NCBI GenBank assembly: GCA_030849075.1
Contig: JASAOO010003494.1
Coordinates: forward strand, 1 to 64,000
Direction: 5' to 3'
Length of the DNA stretch: 64,000 nucleotides
Source of the DNA: Zelonia costaricensis
Lineage: Eukaryota; Euglenozoa; Kinetoplastea; Trypanosomatida; Trypanosomatidae
Below, one piece after another: positions 47,391 to 57,556 of this stretch. The number at the start of each line of letters is the position of its first letter. Positions within the stretch are counted from its first letter, which is position 1. A program made the translations under genes and the position numbers. Below the pieces are notes generated by a model. The model searched no databases, had not been told where the DNA came from, and worked only from the letters and a program-made list of their open reading frames with translations.

Positions 47391-47646
47391 GGAAAATGTG
47401 CGCAGGAGAGAAGCGGGGAGACTTGTAGCACAGTAATGTGGCAGCAATGGGGCGAGGGAGTAACGAGGCGGCAGGTGTGGAATTGGCGCATTCGCAACAC
47501 ACAGGCTTGGCAAAGGGGACAAGGAAACGAGGAGAGGGAGGGAGAGCCAGCGGAGTCACGTCTGAGATGCAGCGGACGAGGGCAGCGCTGCTCACGGTCC
47601 GTTTTTCCTTCCAGCCCCCCCCCTCCACCCGACGGCCCCCGCCACG

Positions 47647-47673
47647 CCCCGCCCTCTCGGCGAGAGGGCGGGG
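47647..47673. repeat. Perfect 13+1+13 inverted repeat
   Basis: The arms CCCCGCCCTCTCG and CGAGAGGGCGGGG are exact reverse complements around a single G at 47660. RNA from either strand could fold into a very stable hairpin. It lies 232 bases past the PUS7 stop, in its 3' UTR or the spacer before the M20 gene. Confidence 0.85.
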
Positions 47674-47905
47674 ACCGGAGGGGGGTTCAAGAAGTGCGCA
47701 CACCCCCTCTTCGCGCACGGCAGGACGTACACCTGCACATGAGGAGAGAAACACCAGGATCGCTTTGGTCTTATGTTACTCGAGAACGCCGTCGTGCGCC
47801 GGACACCAAGCGGTCGACGATCTTCAGTATACCGCGTCGCCGGCCACGATAGGAAGCAAAACACGGCCGGCGTCTACCGCCGCATCTGTTTCCTTCTTGC
47901 CCCGC

Positions 47906-49987
47906 TCACTCCTCAACCTGTTCCTCCGCTTCTCCTCCTGCGGCAGCGTCTGTGCGCTGGAAGGTCTCCGTCGACGCAATGCAGAACTCTCGCAGGACGC
48001 TGGTGGCGTAGCAGCCCGGCGGCAGCGCAAAGGAGGCAACGACGGCTTGCACGGGCCCCGCCGGCTCAGCCGCCGCGCCAGCCCGCGGCACCCGCTCACC
48101 CGCGTCCGCGCGGGGCAGCGGGAGACCTTCTGCCCTGCAGTGCCGCTCCCAGTCGGACTCCAGCACCGGCGCGCGCCAGCTCGCGACCGTCTCGAGGCGC
48201 AGCGCAAAGTCCGTCGGCCGCACGCCAAGCGACCTGTAGGTGCCGTGGAAGTGGAACACCTTCGTGAGCGCCAGGGTCTCCTTCAGCGAGAAGTCCACGC
48301 CGAGGGCGGCCAGGACGGCGTCGTAGTCCGCACGCGTGCACCCCGGAGACCCAGGGTAGACGAGGTCCTGGTCCGGACCCGGCACGGGTAGCACGACGTC
48401 TGCGAGGCCATAGCGCGTGCAGTCGTCGTCCGCAGTGAGCTGCCGCACTGTCGGGAGCTTGGCCTCCTCCTCGCCCCACCGGGGCGCCGGCTCGGCGCCA
48501 GCAACGCGTGCCTGGTAGGTGGACTCAAGGACGAGGTCGCCCACCTCGGCCTGCACCCGCGCGGCGCTCGACAGCCGCGCCGAGGCGATGCGGTTCCACA
48601 CGAGGCTCTGCACGGCGTGGAAGTACATCATCGCCATGGTGCGCGCCATCGCCTGCAGCGCACCGAGGAAGTCGTTCGGGTTCGCGCACAGGTGCTTCAA
48701 GACGTCGCGCTCCTGGTAGCAGTAGTACGGGGACGCCTGCAGCGCCGCGGCGTAGTCGCTCGCGTCGTACAGCTCGACAACACGCTGCATTTCCGGTACC
48801 ATGCTTCCCTTCGAAACGAGCATGAGCCGCAACCCCTCCCGCAGGTGCCCTTGCAGGAACTGCACTCCAACGTCGCTCGTGAGCACGTCAGTCGTGCCAA
48901 AGCGCTGCGGCCCAAAGTAGTTGACAATGCCCCGCTCCCGCACCACCCGCTCCACCTCCAGTAGCCGCGCGGCAGTAGCGGCAGGCGGGGCGTCGGCACC
49001 GGTGCCACCCGGGAAGGCGCGGAGGACGATGCGGAAGTGGTTGCCGAGCGCGTCGCCGAGGCGCAGCCCGTGCTCCTCCTCGTTGAAGCCGCACACCTTG
49101 ATGACGTTGTGCGGCCCAAAGGTGCGCTCGTTGACGGTCCTGAGTCGCTCCACCGTCGTCTCCTTCACGGCAACCCGCTGCAGTGTGACGGCGCGCTTGT
49201 CCTTGGTGCCGCAAAACTGCAGCTGCCGCAGGGACAGCTTGAGGTGACCGGCAAGCATGCGCAGTGCCTGGTTGCTATCTGTGTTCTCCTTGTACAGGGT
49301 GAAGTGATGGTACTTTGGTGGCGGCCGGCTGACGCGAGAGCGGCGCCGCTCCTCGCGCCGGTCCGCCGCGTTCGCCTTGACCACCGTCACAACGCCGTCC
49401 ACGGTGTTGCTCACGTGGGTGCCGCCGAGGCACGCCTTGATGGCCTTGTGCAGCTCCGTCCGCTTCTCCTTGTCCGTCACGCTGGGCAGCGGAACCGCAC
49501 GGGCCTCCTCGGCGAGGCCGGCGAGGAGCCGTGCCAGGTCGTCGGTGCTGACGAGCGGTCCGATTGTGCTCGTGACAGCGCTGGACGCCGTCGTGCTGCT
49601 GGCGGTGGCGGCAGAGGCCGTAGCCGCGACCGCGTCCGTCTCGACTTCCGTTTCCTTCGCCTCTCCTGCGCGCGCCGCCGCCTCGACCTCACGAGGACGC
49701 TTGTGAGGCTGGTCGGGAGCAACGCCTGTCGCGACCGCGGCGCCGTCGTGTAGCTCCAGTACCAGAGGGGCACCGTTGCGGTAGAACGCGGGCAGCTCGC
49801 GCACCTCGAAGTCGGTGTACAGTGTCTTGAGCGACACGACCGGCAACGTAGCGGCACTTTTTTCACCGTTCTGCTCGCCGCCGCTCGTCAGCTCGACAAT
49901 GCGCCGCGTGGCGCCGATTCGTTCTTCGCGTGCGTGGTGCCTTCCCGCCACACTCGAGATGAAGCGTGTCAGCGAGTCGGGGTCCAT
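47906..49987 (-). CDS. PUS7: tRNA pseudouridine synthase, TruD/PUS7 family
   Basis: The 693-residue product contains the catalytic TruD motif FCGTKDKRAVT at about residues 254-264 (catalytic Asp in TKDKR) and the second family signature NYFGPQRFG (about 358-366). PUS7 makes pseudouridine-13 in tRNAs and modifies some mRNAs and snRNAs. An Ala/Thr-rich insert near residues 100-145 and an acidic C-terminus (EAEEQVEE) extend it. No mitochondrial signal is seen; the protein is probably nuclear or cytosolic. The start is the ATG at MDPDSL, preceded by CG and an A11 run on the transcribed strand, with the acceptor CACAG 54 bases upstream. Confidence 0.92.
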   Translation of the reverse strand: MDPDSLTRFISSVAGRHHAREERIGATRRIVELTSGGEQNGEKSAATLPVVSLKTLYTDFEVRELPAFYRNGAPLVLELHDGAAVATGVAPDQPHKRPREVEAAARAGEAKETEVETDAVAATASAATASSTTASSAVTSTIGPLVSTDDLARLLAGLAEEARAVPLPSVTDKEKRTELHKAIKACLGGTHVSNTVDGVVTVVKANAADRREERRRSRVSRPPPKYHHFTLYKENTDSNQALRMLAGHLKLSLRQLQFCGTKDKRAVTLQRVAVKETTVERLRTVNERTFGPHNVIKVCGFNEEEHGLRLGDALGNHFRIVLRAFPGGTGADAPPAATAARLLEVERVVRERGIVNYFGPQRFGTTDVLTSDVGVQFLQGHLREGLRLMLVSKGSMVPEMQRVVELYDASDYAAALQASPYYCYQERDVLKHLCANPNDFLGALQAMARTMAMMYFHAVQSLVWNRIASARLSSAARVQAEVGDLVLESTYQARVAGAEPAPRWGEEEAKLPTVRQLTADDDCTRYGLADVVLPVPGPDQDLVYPGSPGCTRADYDAVLAALGVDFSLKETLALTKVFHFHGTYRSLGVRPTDFALRLETVASWRAPVLESDWERHCRAEGLPLPRADAGERVPRAGAAAEPAGPVQAVVASFALPPGCYATSVLREFCIASTETFQRTDAAAGGEAEEQVEE

Positions 49988-50615
49988 CGTTTTTTTTTTT
50001 CTTCCTGTTGTTGGTTTGTGTTCAACTCTCTGACGCCCCGCCTGTGGTGCGTTGGTCCAGACATAAAAGAAGAAAAAAATGACGCGTTGTGGACGGGATA
50101 AAAAAAAAAGGGGATGCAAGACGTGGACACAAGCAGAGTCACCTGCGTTGTTGGCGACGGCACGGCTAATGCTGCAGAAAACCACAGCTGGGCCTGAGCA
50201 CAGGCGTACCGGGTTCACTTCGTCGCGACTTCGGCAGAAGAAGAGAAGTCATCGGCGCTTCGTTCTTGATTCGGGAGCGGCGGCTCACTTTCTTGTTTTC
50301 GTCTGTTCAGAGCAACTCGGCTGGCGGGAGAAGCGGGTGGCTGGGCAGGGATTGGAAAGGGAAACGAAGTCTGCGCAGGGCAGAGCACCCCTTCGCCTTC
50401 TCCTCCCCCCTCCCCCCAAAACGGAAGTCACCACTGTCACAAAAAAAAACACACACACACACACACACACACACGATTGTGACAACGTTACATGCACGTA
50501 AAACAAAGAAGGGAACGCCTCAGCCCACTCGGCGGCTCTCTTGACGACCGCTTTCCTCGTTTGCTCTCGCCCTTCTGCAGAGGCGCCTCCGTGCCGTGAC
50601 TTCGCCACACTGCCC
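49988..50615. other. Intergenic, Rab3GAP2-like / PUS7
   Basis: It holds the PUS7 acceptor and A11 leader run, an A10 run on the + strand near 50100-50109, and a CA microsatellite at 50449-50474. No gene is seen. Confidence 0.65.
50042..50085 (-). promoter_or_regulatory. 3' trans-splice acceptor, PUS7 gene
   Basis: The minus strand reads TTTTTTTCTTCTTTTATGTC, then CACCACAG with AG at 50043-50042. The predicted 5' UTR is 54 bases and includes an A11 run at 49990-50000 just before the start codon. Confidence 0.6.
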
Positions 50616-53600
50616 TCACAGGAGACGCTCCCACTTTTCGGCGATGAGCGGCAACTCGCGTGCCACGCGGCGTGTGGCGGGTGGGAGCAGCGCCGGACTC
50701 TCGCACACCCACTGCGACAGCGTGAAGAGGAGCTGGAAGAAGTTCTTCTGCACCGGCGACCCCCGCCCTGCGGCCAGGGCAGCGCTCACCAGGCGATGCA
50801 TGTCCTGGTGCTCCTGCGGGGTCACCCACTCCGCACTCGCGAAGAGCGACTCGAGCGCCGCCGCGCTCGTCGCCGGCTCCGCCCGCTCCTTCTTTTCAGG
50901 AGGTGTGGGCCCCGAGGCCATCGCCGCTTCCCGTTCCCGAAGCCAGCTCCGCACCTCGGCCGACAGCCCGTGCACCATGTCGCGGAGCTGCTCCGACGCA
51001 GCCTCGTGCGCGGCCCTGTCGCCCCGCAGCCCGCAGGCCCTCCGACGCGCCGTCACGTGCTGCAGCGTCAGCAGCAACAGTGACTGCAGCGCCGCGGCAG
51101 CCACCTGCGGCACGACCGACTTGTCCGACAGCAGCAGCATCTCCTGCTCCACCGCGGCGACAGGGAAGAGGTGCTTCACTTCAAAGTCCATGAGCACCAC
51201 GTCGGCGATGTCAGGGTGGCGTTCCTGCAGGCCGAGGCACTGGGCGAGTCGCGACAGGCTCCGACGCGTGTCGGGCGCCACCAGGCCCACGCACGGCGGC
51301 GGCGCCACGCTCCCGCTAGCTGTCACCGCCGGCGGGGGCTGCTGCTGGCTCGCAACGATGGCAGCGCCGGCGGCGAGAAAGCGCCGCAGCAGCGCGGCGG
51401 CCACCCCAACGTCCAGCGGTGCGCCTCGCGGGTCCTCCTCCTCCGCGGCGTACGGTGAGCGCGGCATGCCAGGCAGCGGGGCGGGCAGCGGAGGCAGCGC
51501 TTCTAGCGACGCACGCCGGGCCGAGGCGATCGCGGTCGCGGTCGTGGTGCTCTGCCCTGGCGGTGGTGTGTTGTTGGTGAGGAAGCCGGTCGGGAAGAGC
51601 TGCAGTTGCACCCAGCGGCTCGGCCCGCCCAGCAAGTCCCGCCACGGGACGCTGAGGTGCGACTGGAGCTGCGTCAGCGGCACCCCGCCCATCGTCAAGG
51701 CCGACGCCTCCGAGAAGAAGAGGAGGAGCTCGACAAGCTGACGCACGCGGCGGGCGCGACGCAGTGGGGCACGCGGGGTCTGCACCAGCACCTGCATCCA
51801 GATGGTGAGCCGCACGCGTAGGAAGTTCGGCACGAGCGGGAAGAGCAGCGCGTCGTCGCTCGCGAGGGCTAGGCTGATGCGCTGCAGCAGCAGCACCCGC
51901 TCCGCGTTCTGCAGCGGGGCGACGGTCTGCGCGACAATGCGCTCCAGAAAGCTCGCGAGTCGCTGGAGGCTCTTCAGGTAGTCGCGTGACGTGCGGCTGC
52001 CCGAGAGCACCAGGCCAGCAGGCGCGCCGTCGACCGGAAAGAAGTTGCCATCCGGCACGGCGTTCGTCTCCCAAAAGAAGAAGGCGACGTCGGTGAGCGG
52101 GCGTAGGGCGTGCTGCAGCACACTCATCGTCACGAGAATCTGGCACGACTCGTACACTGCAGACGCACCCCCGCGCGCCGGCCCTTTACCGAGCAGCCCA
52201 CCCGTGCTGGCGGTGGTGAGCTGCTGCCACAGCTGCTCCAGCGGCCGGACCGCCTCGTTGTGAAACCGCTCCGCATCCCAGCGGCGCTCGTCAATCCAGG
52301 GCACCGCCTCGACTGTGACGGCGTCGGGGTCGCTCACGTAGCCGGCTTCGCCCAGCAGCGACACGAACGCGGAGAAGAGCGGGAAGAGGCGCGCCGCGTC
52401 CGCGTCGGCATCGCCGCGTGGCACGGCGAACCCGTCCAGCAGCGCGATTGAGAAGCCGTTGCGCTGCAGGTACACCTCCACGACGTCGCCGTCCACATGC
52501 GCCGCCACTGCACCGGAAGCCGCGCCGTCACTGGCTGGTGCAGGGGCTCCTCGCGCCATCGCGTGGCCGTCGCCTACTTGCTCGCCGGTGCCAGCAGTCC
52601 CTGGCACGGACGGCGGCTCGACAGCGCAGAGCCGCAGGAACAGCGCGACACGCTCGTCCGAGAAGGCGACGGCGTCGTCCGTCTCGGTTGGCGGCGCGGC
52701 CGCACCCTTCCGCAGCGCCTGCCACAGCTGCAGCAGCTGCCTCAAGCGCCGGTCGAGGCGCTCTCGCTCGGCGAGGGGCGGTGACGCAGGCAGCAGCGCC
52801 GCCCGCACGGCCGCGCACCACAGCAGCCCCGCCACGCTGTCCGCCGCCGCCGCCCACGCGACGTCGCCCTCGACGGCCACAAAAGGGACCGGCGCCCGCT
52901 CGAGCGCGGCGACGAAGTGCCCGCCCGAGAACGTCAGCAGCGTTGCGGCAAGGCAGCCGACGGTGGTGCTGGCAAACAGCGCGGCCAGGTTGCGGCCAGC
53001 CTGCCGGGCCACCCACGTCACGGTAAGGCTGGCGACGTCGCTGTCGGTGCAGCCCACGTCGCGCAGCGCCGGCAGCTGGGCCAGGAAGCCGTCCAGCCCG
53101 CGGACCCCGTAGACGAGGTCGGAAAGCGGGCCCATAAAGTTGACGCTGCCGTCCGCGTCCTCGGCGGCCGCGATGGCGCCACGCAGAAAGGTGGGCCGCG
53201 CAGTGCCCACGTAGAAGCAGCGCAAAAACACGTGCAGCGGCATGCGGCTCGCGGAGAGGCACCCGGGCGACGCTGCGGCTGCTGTCGTGTGCGCCTCACG
53301 CATGCGTCGATGCAGGTACGGGGCGAGTTGCTTCTTGTAGACGTTCTGTTCCGCCGGGTACGCCGCGAGAGAGGCTGTGAACTGCGCCTCGACGGCCCGC
53401 GTGAACGCCGCGGCGGGGGCCGAGGCGGCCGTGCAAAACGTTGCCTTCCAGAGGTCCGGTGTGACAAGGGCGGAGGTCCACTGCAGCGGGTCAAAGTAGC
53501 GCGTCGCTGCGGCCGACACGGCCTTGCACGTGAGGAGACGGTGATAGTTCTCCACGAGGCCCGCGTAGAGCTGAATGTAGTGCAAGCACTGGGCAGCCGT

Positions 53601-55850
53601 CAAGCCGCGCGGCACGACGGGCGCCGTCGTGCCCTCGAGAATGTCACGCGCCGTGCCGCCGCGCATCGGCGTTGTCGCGATCTCCGCGTACCCTGGCGCG
53701 AACCGCCGCTGTACAGTGTTGCACACCAGCGCCAGGTCGCCGAGGAACCCGCGAACGGCGTCGCCGCCGGTGATGTGGCAGCCCGACGGCGCGTTGGCGT
53801 CCTGCTGCACGTGGTGCTGCGGTAGCGGGAGCTGCAGCGCGACGTCCAGAAAGTCGTCGGGGGTCTGGCAGCCCCGCAGCAGCGAAGCGCTCACCACGGA
53901 CGAGGCGGCGTTCTGGGCAGGGGCGCTCGCGCCTGTTTTGGCGGACAGGCGCGAGGGGTCGTAGGTGGTGGCTGCTGCGGCGGCGACCCACGAGATGGTG
54001 ACGCGGTAGACGTGGCCAGCGGGGTCCATGAGCAGGGCCGCCGGACCGTCGCCACCGAGCGGCGGCTGCCGGCCACGGACGCTCGTCGAGAGCGCGCCGA
54101 AACGCGTCTCGCTTGGCGGCCCGGCAGTGCGGAGGAGGACGCTGCCCTCGGGCACGTGGCGCGCGGCGAGGCGCTGGCCGGTGCGAGCCGTGTATACCTC
54201 GACTGCGCGGCGCAGGGGAAGGTAGACGACGAGGAGCAGTGCTGGTCGACCGCCGCCGTCGCCACCCCCGCTGCCGCTGCTCGCCGTTGTCTCTGTCCAC
54301 CACCACGTAAACTGCGCCGTGCGGCAGCCCTTGAGCACGCCCGTCACGACGCCGTTCTCGAGGTCGGCAATGTAGATGCGGCCCCCGCCCTCGACGGCGA
54401 AGGCGGCCCACTGCTGCGTCGCGTCCACCTGCACGGCCCCGCACTTGGCGTCCGCCTGCAGAAACGCGTGCTTGCGCGGCGCTGCCACCTTCTTGAGGTG
54501 TGGCGGCCGCTCCACCGGCCCGGTCGTGCCCAGCGCACTGAGCCACAGCGAGCGCGCCACCCCAGTGACCATGTTCTTCACCGCCTTGACGGTGTTGGAT
54601 GCCGAGAAGCCTGACGGCGCAGACTGGAGGCGGTAGCTCGCGAAGAACGGGTTGGTGCCGGCGACGAGCAGCACCTCGGCGCACCCGCGTTGGGGTCCGA
54701 GCGGGGCCAGCAACGGCGACGGCCCGTCGTTGAGGGGCTGCAGAAAGAGGTCGGCGTCGCGGATGGAGAAAGCGGTCGTCTCGGCTGTGGCCGCCTTGGC
54801 CGTTGCCGTGCCGCCCTCGATGTTCGAGTACGCCGTCGACGGCGGGGCCAGTACGAAGACGCCGCTCACCAGATTCGCCATCTCACTGGCTGGGCCGGCG
54901 ATCGGGAAGGCCGCTGTCGATGTGTCGGGCGACCACTCGAGGATGAGGTGCGGACGGCGGCCGTCGAGGCGGTCGATGGAGGCGCGCACGCACGTGTCCA
55001 GCGCCGCCCGGGTCAGTTCCACCACCTTTCCACCGCTGTGCAACACGTACACGCTCGCCAGCCGCGACCCGGCCGTGGGCGACTCCTGCGCGCTCTTCCT
55101 CTTCCCCGCGCTTGCGGTGCCTGCACCCGCGGCGCTGACGCCCTGCGTGTACGGGATCGCCGGGTTCCAGAGTTGCGCGTCGGATCGCTGCCGCACCACA
55201 AACTTGACCACCGCCTCGTTGACCTTGGCACGGTGCGGTGCCGCCTCGCTGCCCGTGTCCGTGCCCGCCGTCTCTCCGGTGCGGGCGGTGTCGGTCGTCG
55301 TGAGGCGGTCGCCGCGTCGCTCGTCGTCGAAGCGGTGGTGGTACTGAAACTGCGCCACCACGAGGATGGTGCCGCGCAGGGCGTTGCCAATCAAGACAGT
55401 GCCGTTCGAGGTGCCAATGAAGAAGTGCACGTGGACGTGGTGCACCGAGACGCCGTCCGCGCCACCGCCGCTGCTGCTGCTGCTGGACGGACCACCACCG
55501 CTCGTCGCCTCCTGCGCCTCGAGGGCCGCGGCGAAGGAGGTGCCGACGGGCTCGCGCACGAGGGCGACGGTTTCAATGACGCCCTCGTCCTCGGCAACCA
55601 GCTGAATCACCCGCGGCACGCGAAAGCCGGACTTGAGGGCCGCCGGCACGGGTGCTGCCGCGGTGCTCGGCGAAGCAACGGGCTGCACCAGCTCCAGCAC
55701 GCACCGATTCTTGGCACGCACCATGGTGGCTATGAGGTACACCTCGGGGAACACCTCGACGACGGTTGAGGCGGTCGCACGCGACGAGGATGCGGCCTCG
55801 CGCGGGGGCACCTGCCCCACCCTCGTCAGCTCAAGCGGTGTCGTCTCCAT
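50616..55850 (-). CDS. RAB3GAP2: Rab3GAP regulatory (non-catalytic) subunit-like protein
   Basis: This 1744-residue protein has an N-terminal half of WD/beta-propeller-like strands with the PF14655-type signature at about residues 465-545: DAKCGAVQVDATQQWAAF, GGGRIYIADLENG, KGCRTAQFTW, then VVYLPLRRAVEVYTARTGQ, close to the KGYRDAQIGW and Y-P-R-x-LEVW features of RAB3GAP2. The C-terminal half is helical. In animals Rab3GAP1/2 is a GAP for Rab3 and an exchange factor for Rab18, acting in ER, Golgi and autophagy traffic. The start ATG (METTPL) follows TCAAG plus five bases. Several Ser/Gly/Ala low-complexity inserts enlarge it relative to human (1393 aa). The catalytic partner is not in this window. 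Confidence 0.72.
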   Translation of the reverse strand: METTPLELTRVGQVPPREAASSSRATASTVVEVFPEVYLIATMVRAKNRCVLELVQPVASPSTAAAPVPAALKSGFRVPRVIQLVAEDEGVIETVALVREPVGTSFAAALEAQEATSGGGPSSSSSSGGGADGVSVHHVHVHFFIGTSNGTVLIGNALRGTILVVAQFQYHHRFDDERRGDRLTTTDTARTGETAGTDTGSEAAPHRAKVNEAVVKFVVRQRSDAQLWNPAIPYTQGVSAAGAGTASAGKRKSAQESPTAGSRLASVYVLHSGGKVVELTRAALDTCVRASIDRLDGRRPHLILEWSPDTSTAAFPIAGPASEMANLVSGVFVLAPPSTAYSNIEGGTATAKAATAETTAFSIRDADLFLQPLNDGPSPLLAPLGPQRGCAEVLLVAGTNPFFASYRLQSAPSGFSASNTVKAVKNMVTGVARSLWLSALGTTGPVERPPHLKKVAAPRKHAFLQADAKCGAVQVDATQQWAAFAVEGGGRIYIADLENGVVTGVLKGCRTAQFTWWWTETTASSGSGGGDGGGRPALLLVVYLPLRRAVEVYTARTGQRLAARHVPEGSVLLRTAGPPSETRFGALSTSVRGRQPPLGGDGPAALLMDPAGHVYRVTISWVAAAAATTYDPSRLSAKTGASAPAQNAASSVVSASLLRGCQTPDDFLDVALQLPLPQHHVQQDANAPSGCHITGGDAVRGFLGDLALVCNTVQRRFAPGYAEIATTPMRGGTARDILEGTTAPVVPRGLTAAQCLHYIQLYAGLVENYHRLLTCKAVSAAATRYFDPLQWTSALVTPDLWKATFCTAASAPAAAFTRAVEAQFTASLAAYPAEQNVYKKQLAPYLHRRMREAHTTAAAASPGCLSASRMPLHVFLRCFYVGTARPTFLRGAIAAAEDADGSVNFMGPLSDLVYGVRGLDGFLAQLPALRDVGCTDSDVASLTVTWVARQAGRNLAALFASTTVGCLAATLLTFSGGHFVAALERAPVPFVAVEGDVAWAAAADSVAGLLWCAAVRAALLPASPPLAERERLDRRLRQLLQLWQALRKGAAAPPTETDDAVAFSDERVALFLRLCAVEPPSVPGTAGTGEQVGDGHAMARGAPAPASDGAASGAVAAHVDGDVVEVYLQRNGFSIALLDGFAVPRGDADADAARLFPLFSAFVSLLGEAGYVSDPDAVTVEAVPWIDERRWDAERFHNEAVRPLEQLWQQLTTASTGGLLGKGPARGGASAVYESCQILVTMSVLQHALRPLTDVAFFFWETNAVPDGNFFPVDGAPAGLVLSGSRTSRDYLKSLQRLASFLERIVAQTVAPLQNAERVLLLQRISLALASDDALLFPLVPNFLRVRLTIWMQVLVQTPRAPLRRARRVRQLVELLLFFSEASALTMGGVPLTQLQSHLSVPWRDLLGGPSRWVQLQLFPTGFLTNNTPPPGQSTTTATAIASARRASLEALPPLPAPLPGMPRSPYAAEEEDPRGAPLDVGVAAALLRRFLAAGAAIVASQQQPPPAVTASGSVAPPPCVGLVAPDTRRSLSRLAQCLGLQERHPDIADVVLMDFEVKHLFPVAAVEQEMLLLSDKSVVPQVAAAALQSLLLLTLQHVTARRRACGLRGDRAAHEAASEQLRDMVHGLSAEVRSWLREREAAMASGPTPPEKKERAEPATSAAALESLFASAEWVTPQEHQDMHRLVSAALAAGRGSPVQKNFFQLLFTLSQWVCESPALLPPATRRVARELPLIAEKWERLL

Positions 55851-57040
55851 CAGCCCTTGACGTGCATGGCATTCACAAACGTGTAAGAGAGAAGGAAGTG
55901 TACGAGATAAACAAAGCAGAGCCACAGAAAGCGGAGGCTGTAAGAACGGTGTTGTGAATGCCGCAGCTGCTGCGGTGTTTGCTGTGGTCTCGTGTAGCGG
56001 GGCGTGAGCAGCGGGCGGGGGAACGGAGAGGGAAAGAGGGGGGAGGAGGGGAAACAGAACTACAATCCATGCAGTCCGCCGCGAAGTGCAAAGGTGCAGA
56101 TAAGCAGGGGATGAGCCCCAGACACGGAGTTCTGGCTACGGCTTCTCCTTGCCGCGCGGTGAGATGTGGTGGGGTGCGAAAAGAACAGAAAGGTGGACAG
56201 GAGAGGTGAGGAATGATGCGAATGAACGAAATGCCCAGCGCTGCCCATGTGCGACCTCGCACGGCCCTCGTTTTTCTTTTACAGATATTTTCGAAAAGGA
56301 AGACGTCGTGGCAGAGTGGCCTCCTCGGTGGGGCGCCGACGAAGAGCGCCTTTCTTGACTGTGGATGGACGGCGTACTTCTTCCCTCTTTGGAGCTCTCC
56401 CTGCCACGTCATGCTGTGCCGAGGGAGGCGTGGCTCTGCTCTTCACCACTGTCGCTGATGCGTGTGTGTGTGTGTGGGCGCGCAGCATGCGCGAAAGCGG
56501 CAACGTGCGACGTACAGCACGAGCACACGACCAGCCACAACAAAGGAGGAGAAAACGTGAACAGGCAAACGGAGGTGGACGGATGAAATACAGCCGTGGG
56601 AGCCGCGCACACGGGGGTCTTTACGAGGATGTGTCGATGTGTGTGTGTGTGTGAATGCGACGAAGCGGGGTCGCGCGATGCAGGGCGAGGGGGAAGGAAA
56701 GGGGATCAACGGAAAACCGATATGCCGCAGAAGCGACAAGCAACAGCCCAGCGGCGGGCAGCGCTTGCCTGCATCAGATAATAAGTGGGAAAAGAAAGCG
56801 AAATGGGACAGATGCGTGCGGCTTCACAGGGGCCAGCGCTGGTTTGTCAAAGGTCTGTCTGTGAGTGTGTGTATAAAGAGAGAGAGAGAAGACGAAGGGT
56901 CTCGGTGCGTCGCTGTCTTCTTGCCATCCAACACCGTCCACCAGCACGGCATCTCTAAGCAGGAAAGAAGAAAGGTGGGGGGGGGGCACACACGTCCCAT
57001 TGCGCATCCACCTGGAGAGAGGGAGGAAGTGCGTGGGCCT
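55851..57040. other. Intergenic, MscS-like / Rab3GAP2-like
   Basis: About 1.2 kb with GT tracts near 56463-56476 and 56638-56651 and a G9-type run at 56978-56986. No gene is supported. Confidence 0.6.
55856..55905 (-). promoter_or_regulatory. Candidate trans-splice acceptor, Rab3GAP2-like gene
   Basis: A minus-strand C/T tract (CTTCCTTCTCTCTTAC) is followed, after two out-of-frame ATGs, by the first AG in GTCAAG at 55857-55856. This leaves a five-base 5' UTR before the start. Confidence 0.5.
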
Positions 57041-57556
57041 CTATTTTTGCGGCGGCTCCGCTGCATTGGCGGCGGCTTTCCACTCCTTGTTGTCCTTTTC
57101 CGGCGCCAGACCACCTTTCGTCGGCGAGGCCCCCGGCGGCGAGTCCTTCCACACGACAACCGAGTTGAGCACGACGTTGTTGGGGACGCAAATGATGGAC
57201 TTGTCCTCGCCGCGGAGGTACAGGTAGCGGGTGTCCCAGTCCATGACGGTGCCAGACACCGTCGTCGGGCCACCGCCGACGGAGACCTTGTTGCCCGTCC
57301 GCAGCGTCCGCTGCCCCGACAAAGCGATGCTGGCAACGAAGTTTGCGCCGAAGTCCTTGCACGCGAAACCGATTGTCGCACCGGTCACTCCGGCCGCCGC
57401 GATCAGCGGCGACGTGTCCACGCCGAGGGTGCCCAGCGCGGTGAAGAGGAGCACGCCCTCAACCGCCAGGGCGGTCACGCGGCTCGCAATACTGCGCTGC
57501 CCCGGGTCCTTGATGATGCCGGTACCCTCGTACAGCGTGTTGAAGAAGCGCTTCAT
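57041..57556 (-). CDS. MSCS: Compact MscS-type mechanosensitive channel
   Basis: The 171-residue product keeps little beyond the MscS core. One hydrophobic helix lies at about 30-50, then the Gly/Ala-rich pore-lining helix at about 50-75 (LIAAAGVTGATIGFACKD followed by FGANFVASIALSG), then the beta domain (VSVGGGPTTVSGTV ... VPNNVVLNSVVV). A Lys/Ala tail ends it. Bacterial MscS is about 286 aa with three membrane helices; here the N-terminal helices are reduced, as in the small Trypanosoma cruzi TcMscS linked to the contractile vacuole and osmotic response. The ATG at 57556 is immediately after the acceptor AG; no other ATG precedes the pore helix. The upstream in-frame codon is GTG. Confidence 0.85.
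   Translation of the reverse strand: MKRFFNTLYEGTGIIKDPGQRSIASRVTALAVEGVLLFTALGTLGVDTSPLIAAAGVTGATIGFACKDFGANFVASIALSGQRTLRTGNKVSVGGGPTTVSGTVMDWDTRYLYLRGEDKSIICVPNNVVLNSVVVWKDSPPGASPTKGGLAPEKDNKEWKAAANAAEPPQK

Larger units (their letters stand above)
47310..47905. other. Intergenic, PUS7 / M20 peptidase
   Basis: It holds the M20 acceptor and a 27-base G/C-rich inverted repeat at 47647-47673. A C-rich + strand run precedes the repeat. No gene is seen. Confidence 0.65.
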
